The notes: generated by a model from the letters alone, not told the origin. Shown: positions 24,559 through 36,408, counted from the first letter of the stretch. The stretch is 64,000 bases of DNA from Paraphaeosphaeria minitans (GCA_015832175.1 WJXW01000002.1:2108001-2172000); one strand, 5' to 3'. Numbers and translations: made by a program.

Positions 24559-25561
24559 GTTGAGCGGTGATGGTACGGAGATGGTGATGTGTTCTTCCGA
24601 ACTCTTCACACGTGCTTTTAGACAGCGTTTCTCCGGGAGCTGATGTGATTTGACGATGTGTGTGCGATGGAGCTGTGGAGGATGAGATGTTGCGCGTTTG
24701 ACCTTGTGAAGCTTTGCGTGCGAAGTTGGGTACGTGCCGTTGACACTAGGTAGCTCTTGCTCTCGTCTTTAAATTTAGCTTGCGAGGAACGTGGGACAAC
24801 TGACGGCTCTTGAATTGGGACAATGCGAACGTGGGGAGAAGGTTCGGAATGCTGAGGCCGATACCCGGAAGTTATCAGATCGATCCTATCTCCAATGCGG
24901 CACGGACCACTCATTTACTGTTACTGTACAAGGCTGCAAGCAGTGTCATGCGTACGACAATACATATTGATATCTAATTTGAACAGAGTTCGTGTATTCT
25001 GCCAGATTTCCGATGGTACTACCTCGTAAACTGCTGGTGGAAAATAAAATGACCGATGATTCGACAATTGGATAGACCAAGGCGGGTAGACCAAGCGCAT
25101 TGAGGAGCTCCCCGTCTACACCGGAATACTCCCTAGGCAGCAGCTAGTAGGTTCACATTCCGGCCTCCTGTACACGGGCTGTACAGACTGTAAAAGTAAT
25201 GAGCAACTGTACACACTGTAATTGTAGTGAGGAGCTGTAGCGGGTGCTCAGCCACGAGAAGGCACAAGCTGCTCCATAGATGGTTAGCGCGGCACGTGCC
25301 CTGGCTCGGCCAGTGACGTTTACGAGGGCTGGGGAGCTAGGCAGGGCAATCCACGGCTGCTCACGAGCTCTGAAATTGGCTTCACTCAACACCTTGTTAT
25401 CTTGGTTGCAAACAGGTCCACACCGCCCGCTTTTTCCGCACAATTCACGCCCTTGCGATCCACCGGGCATTTTCAGTTGACGCAGGTTTCCGTTGCTTCC
25501 GCGGCGACCAACCTAGACACTCCCGAGCGAGCTTCCTTTGACACGTCTTGTGGCAAGCACC
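24559..25561. other. Divergent intergenic region
   Basis: Promoter region shared by the SidJ-like gene (minus) and the syntaxin gene (plus). A degenerate 25-26-bp duplication lies at about 25175-25245 (ACTGTAA..AGCAACTGTA / ACTGTAA..GGAGCTGTA). No gene seen. Confidence 0.5.
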
Positions 25562-26716
25562 ATGTCTCACGGGTATCAACAATATGGCGGTAACCCTTAT
25601 GAGGGCGCGAACCAAGCAGAGTCAGGCTACGGGCAGTCGAATCCCTATGGCGGTCAGGGCGACCAAGTCGCATCTGGAGGTTATGGAGCGTCGAACCCCT
25701 ATGGCGGAACAGTGAGCAGCCCGGAATCATCGACTTCGCCATTGCGCTAATGTGTATAGGGCCAGGACCTGAACGCGCCGCCGCTCCAACATGAGAACTC
25801 GCAGTACTCGCAGGCGTCACAATACTCGTCGCAATTGCCTCAGCAGACGCATTCGCACGCCGCAACACCACTGAGTCAGCAGGACTTTCTCGCGCGCATC
25901 GATGGCACAAAGAGTCGAATCAACCAGCTCTCGGCGAACATCACCGAGATCGCGAACATCCACCAGCGAATGCTGTCGTCGCCTGACAACCGTTCCTCGG
26001 CTCAACTAGAGAGCATCGTCTCGGAAACACAGATCAGGAACACGTCGATCAAGGATGAGATCAAGTTCCTCGAGAAGGATGCGTCGCGGGAGCCGCAAAA
26101 CTCGTTCAAGAGGACGCAGGTGGAGAAGCTGAAGCGCACTTTCAAGAGCCAGCTCGAGGACTTCCAGAAGGAGGAGGCAGACTACTCCAAGCGGTACCGC
26201 GATGCCATTGCGAGACAGTACCGGATCGTCAATCCTGAGGCGACCGAGTCAGAGGTTCAGGAGGCAGCCAATGCTGACTGGGGCGACGAGGGCATTTTCC
26301 AGCAAGCTGTAAGTATCTGTAGAGTGCATGACGGCCAGGTGATTGTACTGACACCCACGTAGCTCAAGACCAACCGTAGTGGCCAGGCCAACAGCGTGCT
26401 CGGAGCTGTGCGCGCTCGTCACAACGACATCCAGCGCATCGAGAAGACGCTGGGTGAGCTTGCGCTGCTCTTCCAGCAGCTCAACGAGCAAGTCGTGTAC
26501 CAGGAGGAACAGGTAACGCGGGTCGAGGAGCAGACGGAGAACGTCGCCAAGGACACGACACATGCAAACCAACAGCTCGACCAGGGCATCAAGTCGGCGC
26601 GGCGGGCGCGGAAGCTCAAGTGGTGGACGCTGGGCATCATCGTCTTGATCATTGCCATCCTCGCTGCTGTGCTCGGAGGCTACTTTGGCACCCGGGCCAA
26701 GAACAACAACCCGTAG
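25562..26716 (+). CDS. Plasma-membrane Qa-SNARE (Sso1/Sso2/Psy1-type syntaxin)
   Basis: Three exons, 25562-25711, 25760-26308 and 26363-26716, give 350 residues. Residues 1-75 are a Gln/Gly/Tyr/Ser-rich tail with repeated SNPYGG motifs. Residues about 82-205 form the regulatory Habc bundle, and about 245-310 the Qa SNARE helix with its zero-layer glutamine at about Gln280 (VVYQEEQV). A basic stretch (RRARKLKWW) precedes a single C-terminal transmembrane anchor at about 322-343. It should pair with Sec9 and Snc proteins to drive exocytosis at hyphal tips. The repeated N-terminal YGG tail is longer than in yeast Sso proteins but common in filamentous fungi. Intron 1 begins GTGAGC and ends TAG; intron 2 begins GTAAGT. 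Confidence 0.96.
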
Positions 26717-27698
26717 TCGAAGTCAGGCTGGATTGGAACGTGCAAGGACAGCACCCAGCACCCAGCACCACGTGCCAAAGCATCGCCGAGGTTGACTTCC
26801 TTGCGACCGTCTGACGAGTACCCCTGTGAAGAAGATGAGTTGGACGGAGGATGACCTTTACGTACACTATTGTCGTTTTCTAATGCCTAATTTAGCTGGG
26901 TTGCAGCGCCGTTGTAAATAAACCACGGGTGAAGTGCTGCCTTGTTTGCACTGTGACTACCGACTGCACTGCCCCTTTGGAAGCTTCACTGTTATTGCGA
27001 ACAGCACCCGTCTCCACAGTTTGATGGGCGTGCCATGCTTCTGCCGGGTGTGTGGATGCGCAGGCGACGACGGATGGTGGCGAGATTGGGACGCCGGGGG
27101 GATGCGGGACCTGCGTGCAAGGAGTCGCTCCACTGGGGCGGTGCAGGTGCGCCTGTTGAGGGCAGGTTTGGAGGAGATTTTCAGACGGCGCATGCGAGGC
27201 GTGTTATTTGGATCGCTCACAATGACAGCACTGCGCGTTTCAGGCGCGGGTGGTGCTCCACAGGGCGGTCCACAGGTGTAGCAGACGGCGGGCGATCGCC
27301 GGGGCGCTCAAGCCTCGCTGAGCTTTGTTCGGTGTACTCGTCCTTCCATGGTGGCTTGCAGGGGTCGCTCTAGTGGAATGTGGGCAGGAGCCAATCGCCG
27401 CTGGCCCGCACCTCTCCAGGACCCCCAATGGTCTACCGATGGCAAGAGCGCCCCTAAAACCTGTAAAACCTGCGACGCCCGCAGTGTTGTTCTTATTTCT
27501 GCTCTTCATTCTGCCTGTCTGCCTCCTCCTGCGTGCATCTTCCTTCCTGCTTCACGTACTAATCGTACTAATTGCAGCTTTTTCTTACACTCTTTTGTCC
27601 GGGCTCGCGCCTGCCTCACTGCAACTTTCGCTCACGCTTTTGTTTGTTTCGCCCCAACTCTCGCTCCACCATAATATCCCGACTTTACCACACTCACC
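26717..27698. other. Intergenic region with long CT-rich leader
   Basis: The 3' region of the syntaxin gene and the promoter of the GH72 gene. The last 200 bp are strongly CT-rich, as in highly expressed fungal genes. No gene supported. Confidence 0.5.
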
Positions 27699-29188
27699 AT
27701 GAAGTCCTCCGCCCTCGCCGTGGCCATGTTCGCCGCTGCCGCTGCCGCCACTCCTGCCGCCCCGTTGGCACCGCGTGCCTCGTCGCTGCCCGTGGTCTCC
27801 ATCAAGGGAAATGGTCCGTTCCACCTGCAATGTGTTGTTTGTAGCGCTCGTTGGCTGACATGCACACAGCTTTTTTCGCTGGCGGAAAGCGTTTCTACAT
27901 CCGTGGAGTCGACTACCAGCCTGGTGGCTCCTCCGCCAACGAGGACCCCATTGCCAATGCCGATACGTGCAAGCGTGACGTCGCTAAGTTCAAGGAGCTT
28001 GGCCTGAACACGATCCGTGTTTACACCGTCGACAACTCAAAGGACCACGATGAATGCATGCAGGCACTTTCCGACGCCGGCATCTACCTGGCCTTGGACG
28101 TCAACAACCCCAATTACTCTATCAACCGTGCGAAGCCCGCCAAGTCGTACAACAAGGTCTACCTTCAGAGCGTCTTCGCTACCATCGATGCATTCCAAAA
28201 GTACGACAACACGCTCATGTTCTTCTCTGGAAACGAGGTCATCAATGATGACACGACGACCGAGTGTGCTCCCTACGTCAAGGCCACAGACCGTGACATG
28301 AGGTCATACATCAACGCTCGTGGTTACCGCAAGATCCCCGTCGGTTACTCGGCCGCCGATGTTTCCGACAACCGCATGCAGATGGCTGCCTACATGAACT
28401 GTGGTCCCGATGGCGCGCGTAGCGACTTCTTTGCCTTCAACGACTACTCCTGGTGTGATCCTAACACTTTCGAGAAGACCGACTGGGGCATGAAGGCTAA
28501 GAACTTCTCCGACTACAGCATTCCTCTCTTGTAAGTGGACTTGTAACATAGCATGTGAACACGTACTGATTGTGGTAGCCTCTCCGAGTATGGCTGCAAG
28601 ACCAACACCCGTACTTTCAATGCCGTCAGCGCTCTCTACGACACCTCCAAGATGACCCCTGTCTACTCTGGTGGCTTGGTCTACGAATACTCCGAGGAAA
28701 AAGACAACGCTGGCTTTGGATTGGTCAAGATCACGAGCTCCACTGAGGTTCAAGACAAGGACGACTTCACCGCTCTCAAAAAGGCCCTTTCCAACACCCC
28801 GGCTCCTACCGGAGATGGTGGATACAAGACCGACAACAAGCCCTCCGAATGCCCCAAGAAGTCTTCCACCTGGGACGTCGATCTCAAGGACGACGAGCTG
28901 CCCGCTACGCCTGACGGTGTTTCGGACTACATGGAGAACGGTGCCGGCAAGGCCCCTGGCCTTACGGGCGGCAGCCAGGACGCTGGTTCCGACAAGGTCG
29001 ACACTGCTCCTGCTGCTTCTGGCGCTGTTACTACCGGTGCTTCCGAGACTGGTGGCTCCGCCTCCAAGCCCACCGACAGCAAGGGTGCTGCTGCTGGTGC
29101 TCTTGCGCCTGAGTTCTCGTTCGCTCCTATTGCGTGCGGCCTCGTGGTCTTGATTTCCTCCCTTTTCGGTGGATCCCTGATTTTGTAA
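27699..29188 (+). CDS. GPI-anchored beta-1,3-glucanosyltransferase, GH72 (Gas/Gel family, no CBM43)
   Basis: Three exons, 27699-27813, 27870-28530 and 28579-29188, give 461 residues. A signal peptide (about 1-20) precedes the GH72 barrel. The acid/base is Glu161 (FFSGNEVIND) and the nucleophile Glu262 (LSEYGCKT); the second intron falls just before that Leu. The barrel is followed by a linker rich in Ser, Thr, Ala and Gly and a hydrophobic C-terminal GPI signal. There is no second cysteine-rich module, so it belongs with Gas3/Gas5/Gel1-type enzymes lacking CBM43. It elongates and branches cell-wall beta-1,3-glucan at the outer face of the plasma membrane. The first intron uses the uncommon donor GTCCGT; the alternative, no splicing, would destroy the conserved KGNAFFAGGKRF join. 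Confidence 0.96.
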
Positions 29189-29696
29189 GATCAGCGTGCC
29201 GCGTTCGAGGGCTTGTTATGATCAGCGACCCACGGCTCGAGCTGCTGCTGTATGATCTCCTTTCTTTGCGGTAATAGGTTTTATGGATCTCGTCCGGCGT
29301 TTGCCAGCTTCTCTGGCCGGGATGGCTGGCGTTTTGATAGAACATCATGTACACTTTGCATAGTACATAATATTAGGGCAGTTCAGAATGTCACATGTGA
29401 CCGTCATGTATGTTGTCGATAGGGTAAAGAATTGAACAAGTGCGTGTGGTCTACTTGACGTTCGATTAACCTTGCACTGCCGTGCCGTAGTGGTCCCAGT
29501 GTAAGCGTTTGACTTACTTTCCGGCATTCCTGATCTTGCATGCAGCAGGGCGTTCCAGCCCCATGTTAAACCGCTTACTCATCTATCGATAAGGAAACCG
29601 CATCGTGAATTCCGTCCCACATTGTCGCCGGCTGCACGACCCGGCTTCCCATAATCACTTATTCGTTCGCTGAGATCTATACTAAAACAGTACACC
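29189..29696. other. Intergenic region
   Basis: Spacer between GH72 and the GTPase gene, both on the plus strand. Nothing further seen. Confidence 0.5.
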
Positions 29697-31298
29697 ATGC
29701 CTCGCGATCCCTTGATTGGTCTCGTCGGCAAGCCCTCGTCGGGAAAATCAACAACACTCAACAGGTGCGGTCTGCCCCTCACCTTTCCATTCTGTTCCGT
29801 CTAAGACATGTCTCTCTGGCAGCTTAACAGATGCCACCTCCAAAGTTGGTCCGTAGGATATTTTTTCATTGTGTCTCGTCGCGAGGAACGTAGAAGCTGA
29901 CAGGACAACAGGAAACTTCCCGTAAGTGCAGCATCTTGCGACCCCTCCACCCCGCGGCGCATAGCTCTCTGAGCGTCCCCCGAGGACTCCACTGCCCTGT
30001 CACGCGTTTCGCTCGAATCGCCGGTTACTCATGCGCGCACAGCTTTACGACCATCGATCCCCAGCGCGCAATCGGATATCTGCAGGTCGAATGCGCGTGT
30101 AAGCGCGTGGGCTTGGAGAGCAAGTGCAAGCCGAACTACGGGAGTTGCGTCGATGGGCGGCGGAGCGTGCCGATAGAGCTGCTCGATGTGGCGGGATTGG
30201 TTCCCGGGGCGCACATGGGCAAGGGGCTGGGGAATCGGTTCTTGGATGATCTGAGGCATGCGGATGCGCTGGTGCATGTGGTGGATGTGAGCGGGACGAC
30301 GGACGCGGAAGGTATGTTTTAAGGAGACGGAGATTGGGGAGGTTGACTAAGGTTGATCAGGCAAGGCGACGAGAGGGTATGATCCCAGTCAGGATATTGT
30401 CTGGCTGCGCTCGGAGATCGTGCGGTGGATACAGGGGAATCTGATGGAGAAATGGTACCTCTCTTTCCCTGCCTCCCTATGCTCGTCCAGTGCTAACTCG
30501 CACACTCCCAGGGGATCCATAAAACGGCGCCACGTCGCCGTCAAAGCCACCGCCGTCGAAACGCTGCAAAATCAGTTCTCGGGTTACGGCTCGACATCCG
30601 CCGTCGTCGCGCGCTGCCTCGACAAACTCGCCCTCAAAGAGCCCCTCCAACACTGGTCCGACGCCACCGTCGAAGCAGTAGTCAACGCCTTCACCGACGA
30701 GAAATTCCCCACCGTCATCGCCCTCAACAAGATAGACCACCCGGATGCAGACAAGAACATCGCCAAGATCGCAAAGATGCAGGATCCACAGAGCATCGTG
30801 CTGTGCAGCGCGATATCCGAGATCTTCCTGAGAAAGCTCGCCAAGCAGGGGTTCGTGAGGTATACCGAGGGCAGCGAGTTTGTGGATACACGGGAGGACC
30901 TCATCGAGGCGGGGGATCCGGACGGTGGGGGCTTGAAGGAAGTGGACGAGAAGCTACGCACAAGGATCGAAAACCTAAAGGACATGGTGCTGTACCGGTT
31001 CGGCTCGACGGGCGTCGTGCAGGTGCTGTCCCGCGCGGCGGATCTGCTGGGGCTGGTACCTGTCTTCCCGGTGCGGAATATCAGCAGTTTCTCGAGCGGG
31101 AGCGCGAGTTCGACGGCGGTGTTTCGAGACTGCGTATTGGTCAAGAAGGGGAGCACGGTGGGCGATGTGTACAGGAAGGTCATGGGGGATGCGCCGATGG
31201 CGTACGTGGAGCGGGAGGGGGGCGTGCGGGTTGCGGAGGATGATTTGGTCAAGGTGGGGAAAAACGACATCTTGTCGTTCAAGGTGGGGAGGGCGTAG
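29697..31298 (+). CDS. Obg/YchF-like GTPase of the YGR210C type, with a 10-nt exon
   Basis: Six exons give 417 residues: 29697-29764, 29823-29848, 29912-29921, 30043-30311, 30361-30454 and 30512-31298. Exon 3 has only 10 nt and exon 2 only 26 nt. Every join is in phase and rebuilds the conserved N-terminus, [13 protein letters not shown] then [19 protein letters not shown]. Motifs: G1 GKPSSGKST (about 12-20), switch FTTIDP, G3 [10 protein letters not shown] and G4 NKID. The C-terminus (about 335-417) is a TGS-like domain ending FKVGRA. This matches the YGR210C branch of ribosome-associated YchF/Obg GTPases, distinct from Rbg1/2 and Ola1. The second intron has the uncommon donor GTCCGT, like the first intron of the neighbouring GH72 gene. 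Confidence 0.95.
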
Positions 31299-31719
31299 CG
31301 AGGCTTGAGGGATAGGAGAGGTTTTCTTAGCTCGTGAGACGGGGAATTTATGGCTGCTGTTGGATGTTGGTAAACGGAGAGATGAACCAAGGAAACCTTA
31401 TAGAAGGCCTGGACTCGAGCGTTCGGTGAAGCACTTGCCAGTGCTGATAGCTACGAGGACGCACGCACTGCTGGCTGGAGACGTGCTGTGGCTGAAGTAC
31501 ACAGCTCGGATATGTGACTTTATCTTAAAAGCATTTTGGAATGATAGGACTTTCATGACGCTTCACTTGTACGTCACAATCAAGACATAACTCTGCTTCT
31601 CGATGACCAACCTCCTCACCACTTTGGTGCTAACTCTCCGCACCAAGCTGTACACACTTAGTAGATTAGCTAACCTACCTGGCATGCAATCCACACTTCT
31701 CCGCAACATGCAATCACAA

Positions 31720-32860
31720 CTTTACAGCCAGCGCTGTAAACATCGTACGTACGTACAGGTGCTATAGTTAAGCAAGCACGTACGGATTATCTAGAAATGT
31801 GTACAGTACGCTCTGTACCACGTAGTACCTACGCTTTGCACTACTACGTACTAAGCTCTAATACAGCCCAAAAACTGCCTAATCAAAAAAGGTAGCAATT
31901 AATAGCTGTAAGTGTTTAGTAAATGGAAAGATGTCAAAAGTTTACACAAACCTGTTATATATGAACAAGCAGATTAAAACGTAATGACGACTTTTGCACT
32001 CGTACTCCCCTACTCACTCACGTACTCCCCGTACGTAACTGCCAGAGGAGTAAAAAAGAATCTACTACGTATGGAGCTCGGCAGGGGTCGCTATACCAGT
32101 ACGTACTTACGTACGTACGGGCCAAAGTACGCTCCGTACCTTTCCAGCGCTGTCCACCGCTACACCGGACCTACTAGTGCGAGCCCAACCGCTGCCCCTT
32201 CACATTATTCCCGCCTAATACCACCCTCCCATGCACGCTCGTAAAAGCACTGCAGAATGAAAATCTAACACTACCTACCGCGAAGGTAGACGGAACAACA
32301 AAACCGGCTCTGCTCCCACTCGCTAGCGAAGTTACTGCAATAGTTTTGAGCTGAGGATGGATGGATGGATGGATGGATGGATGGATGGATGGATGGATGG
32401 ATGGATGGATGGATGGGATACCTCAGACCATGTTATTAACCAGACCGCCACGTGCAGACGGTGCCCTACCGGAGTGGTAGGTAGGAGTAATCAGAGCGAG
32501 AGTTGGTTTCTGCCTATCTTCTAGATTTTAGACTATCTACCGTGTTGGCATCGCAGGAGCGTCGCTGCACGGTGGTGCCTTGCCACCTCGCATTCCCCTT
32601 TCTTGGAGTAGAAAATGCCTTGTTATCCTTTTTCAATGAGCTTCACACTGGCTACTCCTTTTTTTTCTTCTTTCTTCTTTTTAATTAGGCAATTGATATA
32701 CGCTATGGAGCGTACTGCGCAAGTGCAGAGCGCAGTGTACCTCATTTTTGATTCATCTGTACGTAGGTACTTTTCTATGGTTCTATGGCACCCCATACGT
32801 ACGTACGCACTTGACCGCAGTACGGACCCTGTACGGTACGTGTACAGCGCTGTTCCAAAG
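31720..32860. repeat. TACGTA/GTAC-rich degenerate repeat area
   Basis: A block with CGTACGTAC near one side and the palindrome-containing CAGCGCTGT on the other occurs three times: inverted at about 31726-31762, direct at about 32100-32155 and direct at about 32795-32855. The words AGTACGCTCTGTACC and AGTACGCTCCGTACC also recur (about 31807 and 32126). Copies are diverged and the spacing varies. It may be an eroded mobile element with terminal repeats, but I found no coding remnant. Confidence 0.45.
32355..32417. repeat. (GGAT)n microsatellite
   Basis: About fifteen uninterrupted GGAT units. Confidence 0.97.
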
Positions 32861-34105
32861 GAGAGCCACACTCTCGCTCGAATGGGGAACCGGACATGGT
32901 GGTGTATTGGGCAAGTAAGAGAAGTAGTCGGACAAGAGAGGATTTTTCTTAGAGTTGATCAGTCAAGGTAGCTTTGCACAAAGGCTATTTGTCCAGTGCA
33001 GGGCGCGACAAGACGCGAGTGTCGAAACAGCGAACCACCGCCGGTGAGCAACGACGGATAAGAAGATTCGCAAGCAGTGCCGGCGCGCTCACGAAGGTTG
33101 ACGTCTGCGCAACATCCTGGCCCGATCTCGCTCGGGAGATGGGAGAGGTAGAGTATCTAGTGGCCTGAGAGGAGCCGCCATTCCCCTCTTTCCACACAGA
33201 CGGTCGGCCTTATTACTTCTCGAGGCTAGCTCGGCATGACTTGCAAGGGGTTTCTACGCGCCGGTTAATGTTTCCGCACCATTCACGCGGAGTCGTCAAC
33301 GGAGGTCATTTTGCATTCGTACTGAGACTGTGCCAATCTCGTGCATACCTGCCGCATCTTGGCGTCAGCTTCCCTTTGACTATGTGATTCAGCCATGTGG
33401 GGGACGCAAAGTTAATCTGAGTTAGTGATATCCTCAATCTCCTCGGGAGCGGTCGACTGTTGTCACCATGGCTGACGAGCGAAGTCGTACTCTGTGGGTC
33501 TTCTAACACGGCAAGCTGCGCAGCCATGTCCCGGCATGCGCATTTCTCGGCGTAGCTCTCGTGCCAATACGAGCTTTGAGCCCTCGTTTCCACATTTGAT
33601 GCGGGGCAGGGCCACATGGCGAGAGGCAGGGCCTGGTAGTTCCGCTGGGAAGGGTAGCTCCTTGTCCGTGGGCACAGGTTTAGCAGGACGCGAATGACAG
33701 CCCGAAGATCCGTGAGTGGTGGTCGTCGGCTGCTCCTTCGTTGCTTCTGTGCTGCGGCAGTCGGTGGCGAAGGGATTGAGCGAAGGCTGATAGAACCTGG
33801 CCTCGTGCGCTGCCGCTGGTAGCGCGGGTATCATGGCTCGAATCTGCTCCAATCGATTTGCAGCACGGCAGAAATGTTTTCAAGTCTGATGTTCAACGTT
33901 GGCTCGATCAGTGGCTGCACGGCGAATATCTTTTCCGCTGTCAGCAAATCACGCGGTGACATGTGAATATTCGTTCTGGCGACGAATCTTCGCAGTGTAG
34001 GGCTAGGGTTGCTTCGAGGACCCTGCGGGAGCTTCCAGTTAGGTGTCCTTGTTGCCGGTACGCGGGTGCATGCAATCTTCGTTATGTATTTTAGCGGCTT
34101 TGTTG

Positions 34106-34140
34106 TGGAGGGTGGAGGGTGGAGGGTGGAGGGTGGAGGG
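34106..34140. repeat. (GGAGGGT)n tract, G-quadruplex motif on plus strand
   Basis: Five tandem 7-bp units. Four or more GGG runs separated by TGGA loops meet the usual G3N1-7 quadruplex rule. Confidence 0.85.
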
Positions 34141-34578
34141 TAGAGGCGGTGACGGAACGGAGCGGCGCTGGCGCTACAAGTGCTCAGGGTAACAAGGGCC
34201 TGTTCGGTTCGAGCGTGGCTGCGTGACTGGGACGGCCTAGATAGGTACAGCGCTGCCTTGGCGTGATTTAACCGTAGATTGGCGTCTTAGAGTCAGCCTA
34301 TCTACTTTGAGTGTAATTAGTAATGCTCGAGGTAAATGCCATGTGGTGATACTTCCTGTTTGCATTACTTAAAAAACGTTCATAGTGGCTTTCGCTGACA
34401 GTCGATCGACAGTCGTGGTCTCGCTGTGCACTGCAAACATAGCACCGGTCATGATCATCGTGCCACGGATTCCTTTCGATCGCGACACGCTCTCATCCTG
34501 GTGCGCCTCGAATCAGTTGTGCTCTGACATGGATGGGATGCGATGCTCTGCGGGAGAGTGGAGGCGCACGAGCCTGCA

Positions 34579-34608
34579 CCGCCCCGCCCCGCCCCGCCCC
34601 GCCCCGCA
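34579..34608. repeat. (GCCCC)n tract, G-quadruplex motif on minus strand
   Basis: Five CCCC runs, each separated by a single G, so the minus strand has GGGG runs with one-base loops, a strong quadruplex pattern. Confidence 0.88.
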
Positions 34609-35859
34609 CCGGGCACCCTGCAGTGAGCTAGCAGGCGGGAGAGGCGTGATGCACACCGACGTAACCGCACGCTCTGTGTAGAAGTAGTCTGCAAGAGTGG
34701 GTGGTGTGAAGGCGCCTTTAGTTCGCGACATTGCTCATGGATGGCCCGTAGCGCCTTAAGGTGGGCTGGTTGTTGTCGTGTAGATCGCTGGGTACGAGGA
34801 GAGCGGGGCGTCGTCGAGTGCTTCGTGCACTTGGCGTGTCTCTAGCGAGAGTAACACGAGATGCTGATCTCGCAGTGTTTGGCGCCGCGTCCGTGTTTGC
34901 ATTTGCCTGACCCGTACTAAGTGGTGCTTGGGATTACCAGGGTGACTTGGCCATGAGGAGAGCAGGACATGTTGGAGTGCAATGCTCCAAGCTCGCACGA
35001 CTTCAGTGCCCAATCTGCACATCGTCGGCGAGTCGGAGGAGAGACTGGACGTTTGTGCTGAGTGGACAAGTGGCCATGGCACCGGATGTATCGGCAAGAC
35101 ATCACGCGGCTGTGCATGCCTTGGGAAGGCGCGGCTAGCTGGGCGACCTTCGAGACACCACAAAGTCATCGTTCTTGAAACATGGGATCACTAATCAATA
35201 GCCAAGCTTGTCATGTGGATCATGCATGTTATTGAATTGGATACATGGAGGTCATCCAGGACCACTGAGCCCGTCATCTGCCCGGCTCTACGCCCAAGGC
35301 GGAGCGCTATGTACATAGCTATCGACAGGCGGGAGCATTGAGTGTATGGAAAGTGTGGTATCAAAGTAGAATGGTAAAGTGGATGTCGACGCCCATACAT
35401 CCAGCTCTTGGATGCTGTGGCGACAAACGAAGGACAAGAGGAGAAACGCTATCGTTCAAGAAACACCCGCCGTCAAAAGAGCCGAGATGACACGCTGTGT
35501 AGGTTCACGTCTAGGTCTAGCTCTACATTTTTTGTGTGGTCCCTTTTTGACGTGAAGATAGCCCAACGAGAGCGGCATGGGAAGTTGTTTTTGTGTTGAT
35601 CCAAATGCGCTGTGCTCGGGTTCGCCCATGGTGAGATGCTTGTTTGGTGATATAAAACGCCTGTGATGCTCGATAACGCCGGAAAGATGAGGGTAGCTAA
35701 CGCGATGATGCGGGTCTAGTGGAAACTCCTGCATCATCGCAAGGTCCATGCTCCTGATGAGGAACGGTATCAATAGCGGTGTCGGCCATGTCCAGTTGCT
35801 TCAGTTTTGTCCTTTTCTTTTTTGTGTGAGCATGAACGTGAAAGTGTTTGGTCGGCGAG

Positions 35860-36408
35860 TCACCGACCTCCAACAGATGTCGTTCGTCCCGGTGAGATGT
35901 CGCCACGGCGGGCGGCCTCGTCTTGGATCAGCTTCTCGACATGGGCGGCCGCATCTTTGGAGGTCATCCGAGCCGTGAGGTAGCCGTCAGCACCCTCGAG
36001 CTCCATAGGAGTGACAGGTCCTGGGCTAGCAAGAGGGGCGAGCTTGGGACTGGAGGGCTTTGTGTTCGCGCGTGCCTGGCGAGCTGCGTTGACCATGAGC
36101 TGTTGCTGATAAGAGTACATCTGACGCTGAACTTCAGAGTAGTGCCTCTGGTGGGTTCGTGGAGAGAGCGGGGCTTGCGGCGAATTTGGGTTCGTCGTCG
36201 GGGTCCCTGCGGCGCTGGAGCCTTGTGAGGCAAAGTTGGCGGGGTGGAAACGCGGCAGGGAAGGCAAGCGCAAGTTGGCGGCAGTTCCTGATGATTGACG
36301 CATGTGGGCGATAGGGGGACGACGGCGAGCCTGCGAGGGAATGTTGAGTGAGTCCATTCTGGGTGAGAGGGGAGAGCTTGGCATGTTGCGATCAGGTCGA
36401 GATGACAT
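35860..36408 (-). CDS. Small conserved-looking Ser/Pro-rich protein, function unknown
   Basis: Minus-strand frame of 182 residues from the ATG at 36408 (MSSRPDRNMPSSPLSPRM). The frame stays open upstream to 36624 but has no better ATG; an upstream exon cannot be excluded. The N-terminal half is Ser/Pro/Arg-rich. The part that looks conserved is SPRTHQRHYSEVQRQMYSYQ, followed by a Gln/Ala/Arg helix, then SPGPVTPMELEGADGYLTAR and a short Lys/Glu/Ala helix with LIQDEAARRG. No membrane segment or known domain. Filamentous ascomycetes carry short uncharacterised proteins of this look, so I think it is a real gene, but I cannot name a role. Confidence 0.68.
   Translation of the reverse strand: MSSRPDRNMPSSPLSPRMDSLNIPSQARRRPPIAHMRQSSGTAANLRLPSLPRFHPANFASQGSSAAGTPTTNPNSPQAPLSPRTHQRHYSEVQRQMYSYQQQLMVNAARQARANTKPSSPKLAPLASPGPVTPMELEGADGYLTARMTSKDAAAHVEKLIQDEAARRGDISPGRTTSVGGR

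Larger units (their letters stand above)
31299..35859. other. Gene-poor 4.5-kb stretch
   Basis: No open frame here has protein character or splice support. About 31600-32900 is AT-richer and strewn with GTAC/TACGTA words and repeated short blocks. It is followed by a tetranucleotide satellite and two G-rich tracts (listed separately). It could be the worn remains of transposable elements. Confidence 0.55.

Noticed and set aside
24559..24609. Longer N-terminus for the SidJ-like esterase from 24609
   Set aside because: That codon is GTG, not ATG; the first in-frame ATG is at 24558.
30584..31390. 268-codon minus-strand open frame opposite the YGR210C-like GTPase gene
   Set aside because: Mirror of a GC-rich coding exon; the sense strand has a full conserved GTPase with splice support.
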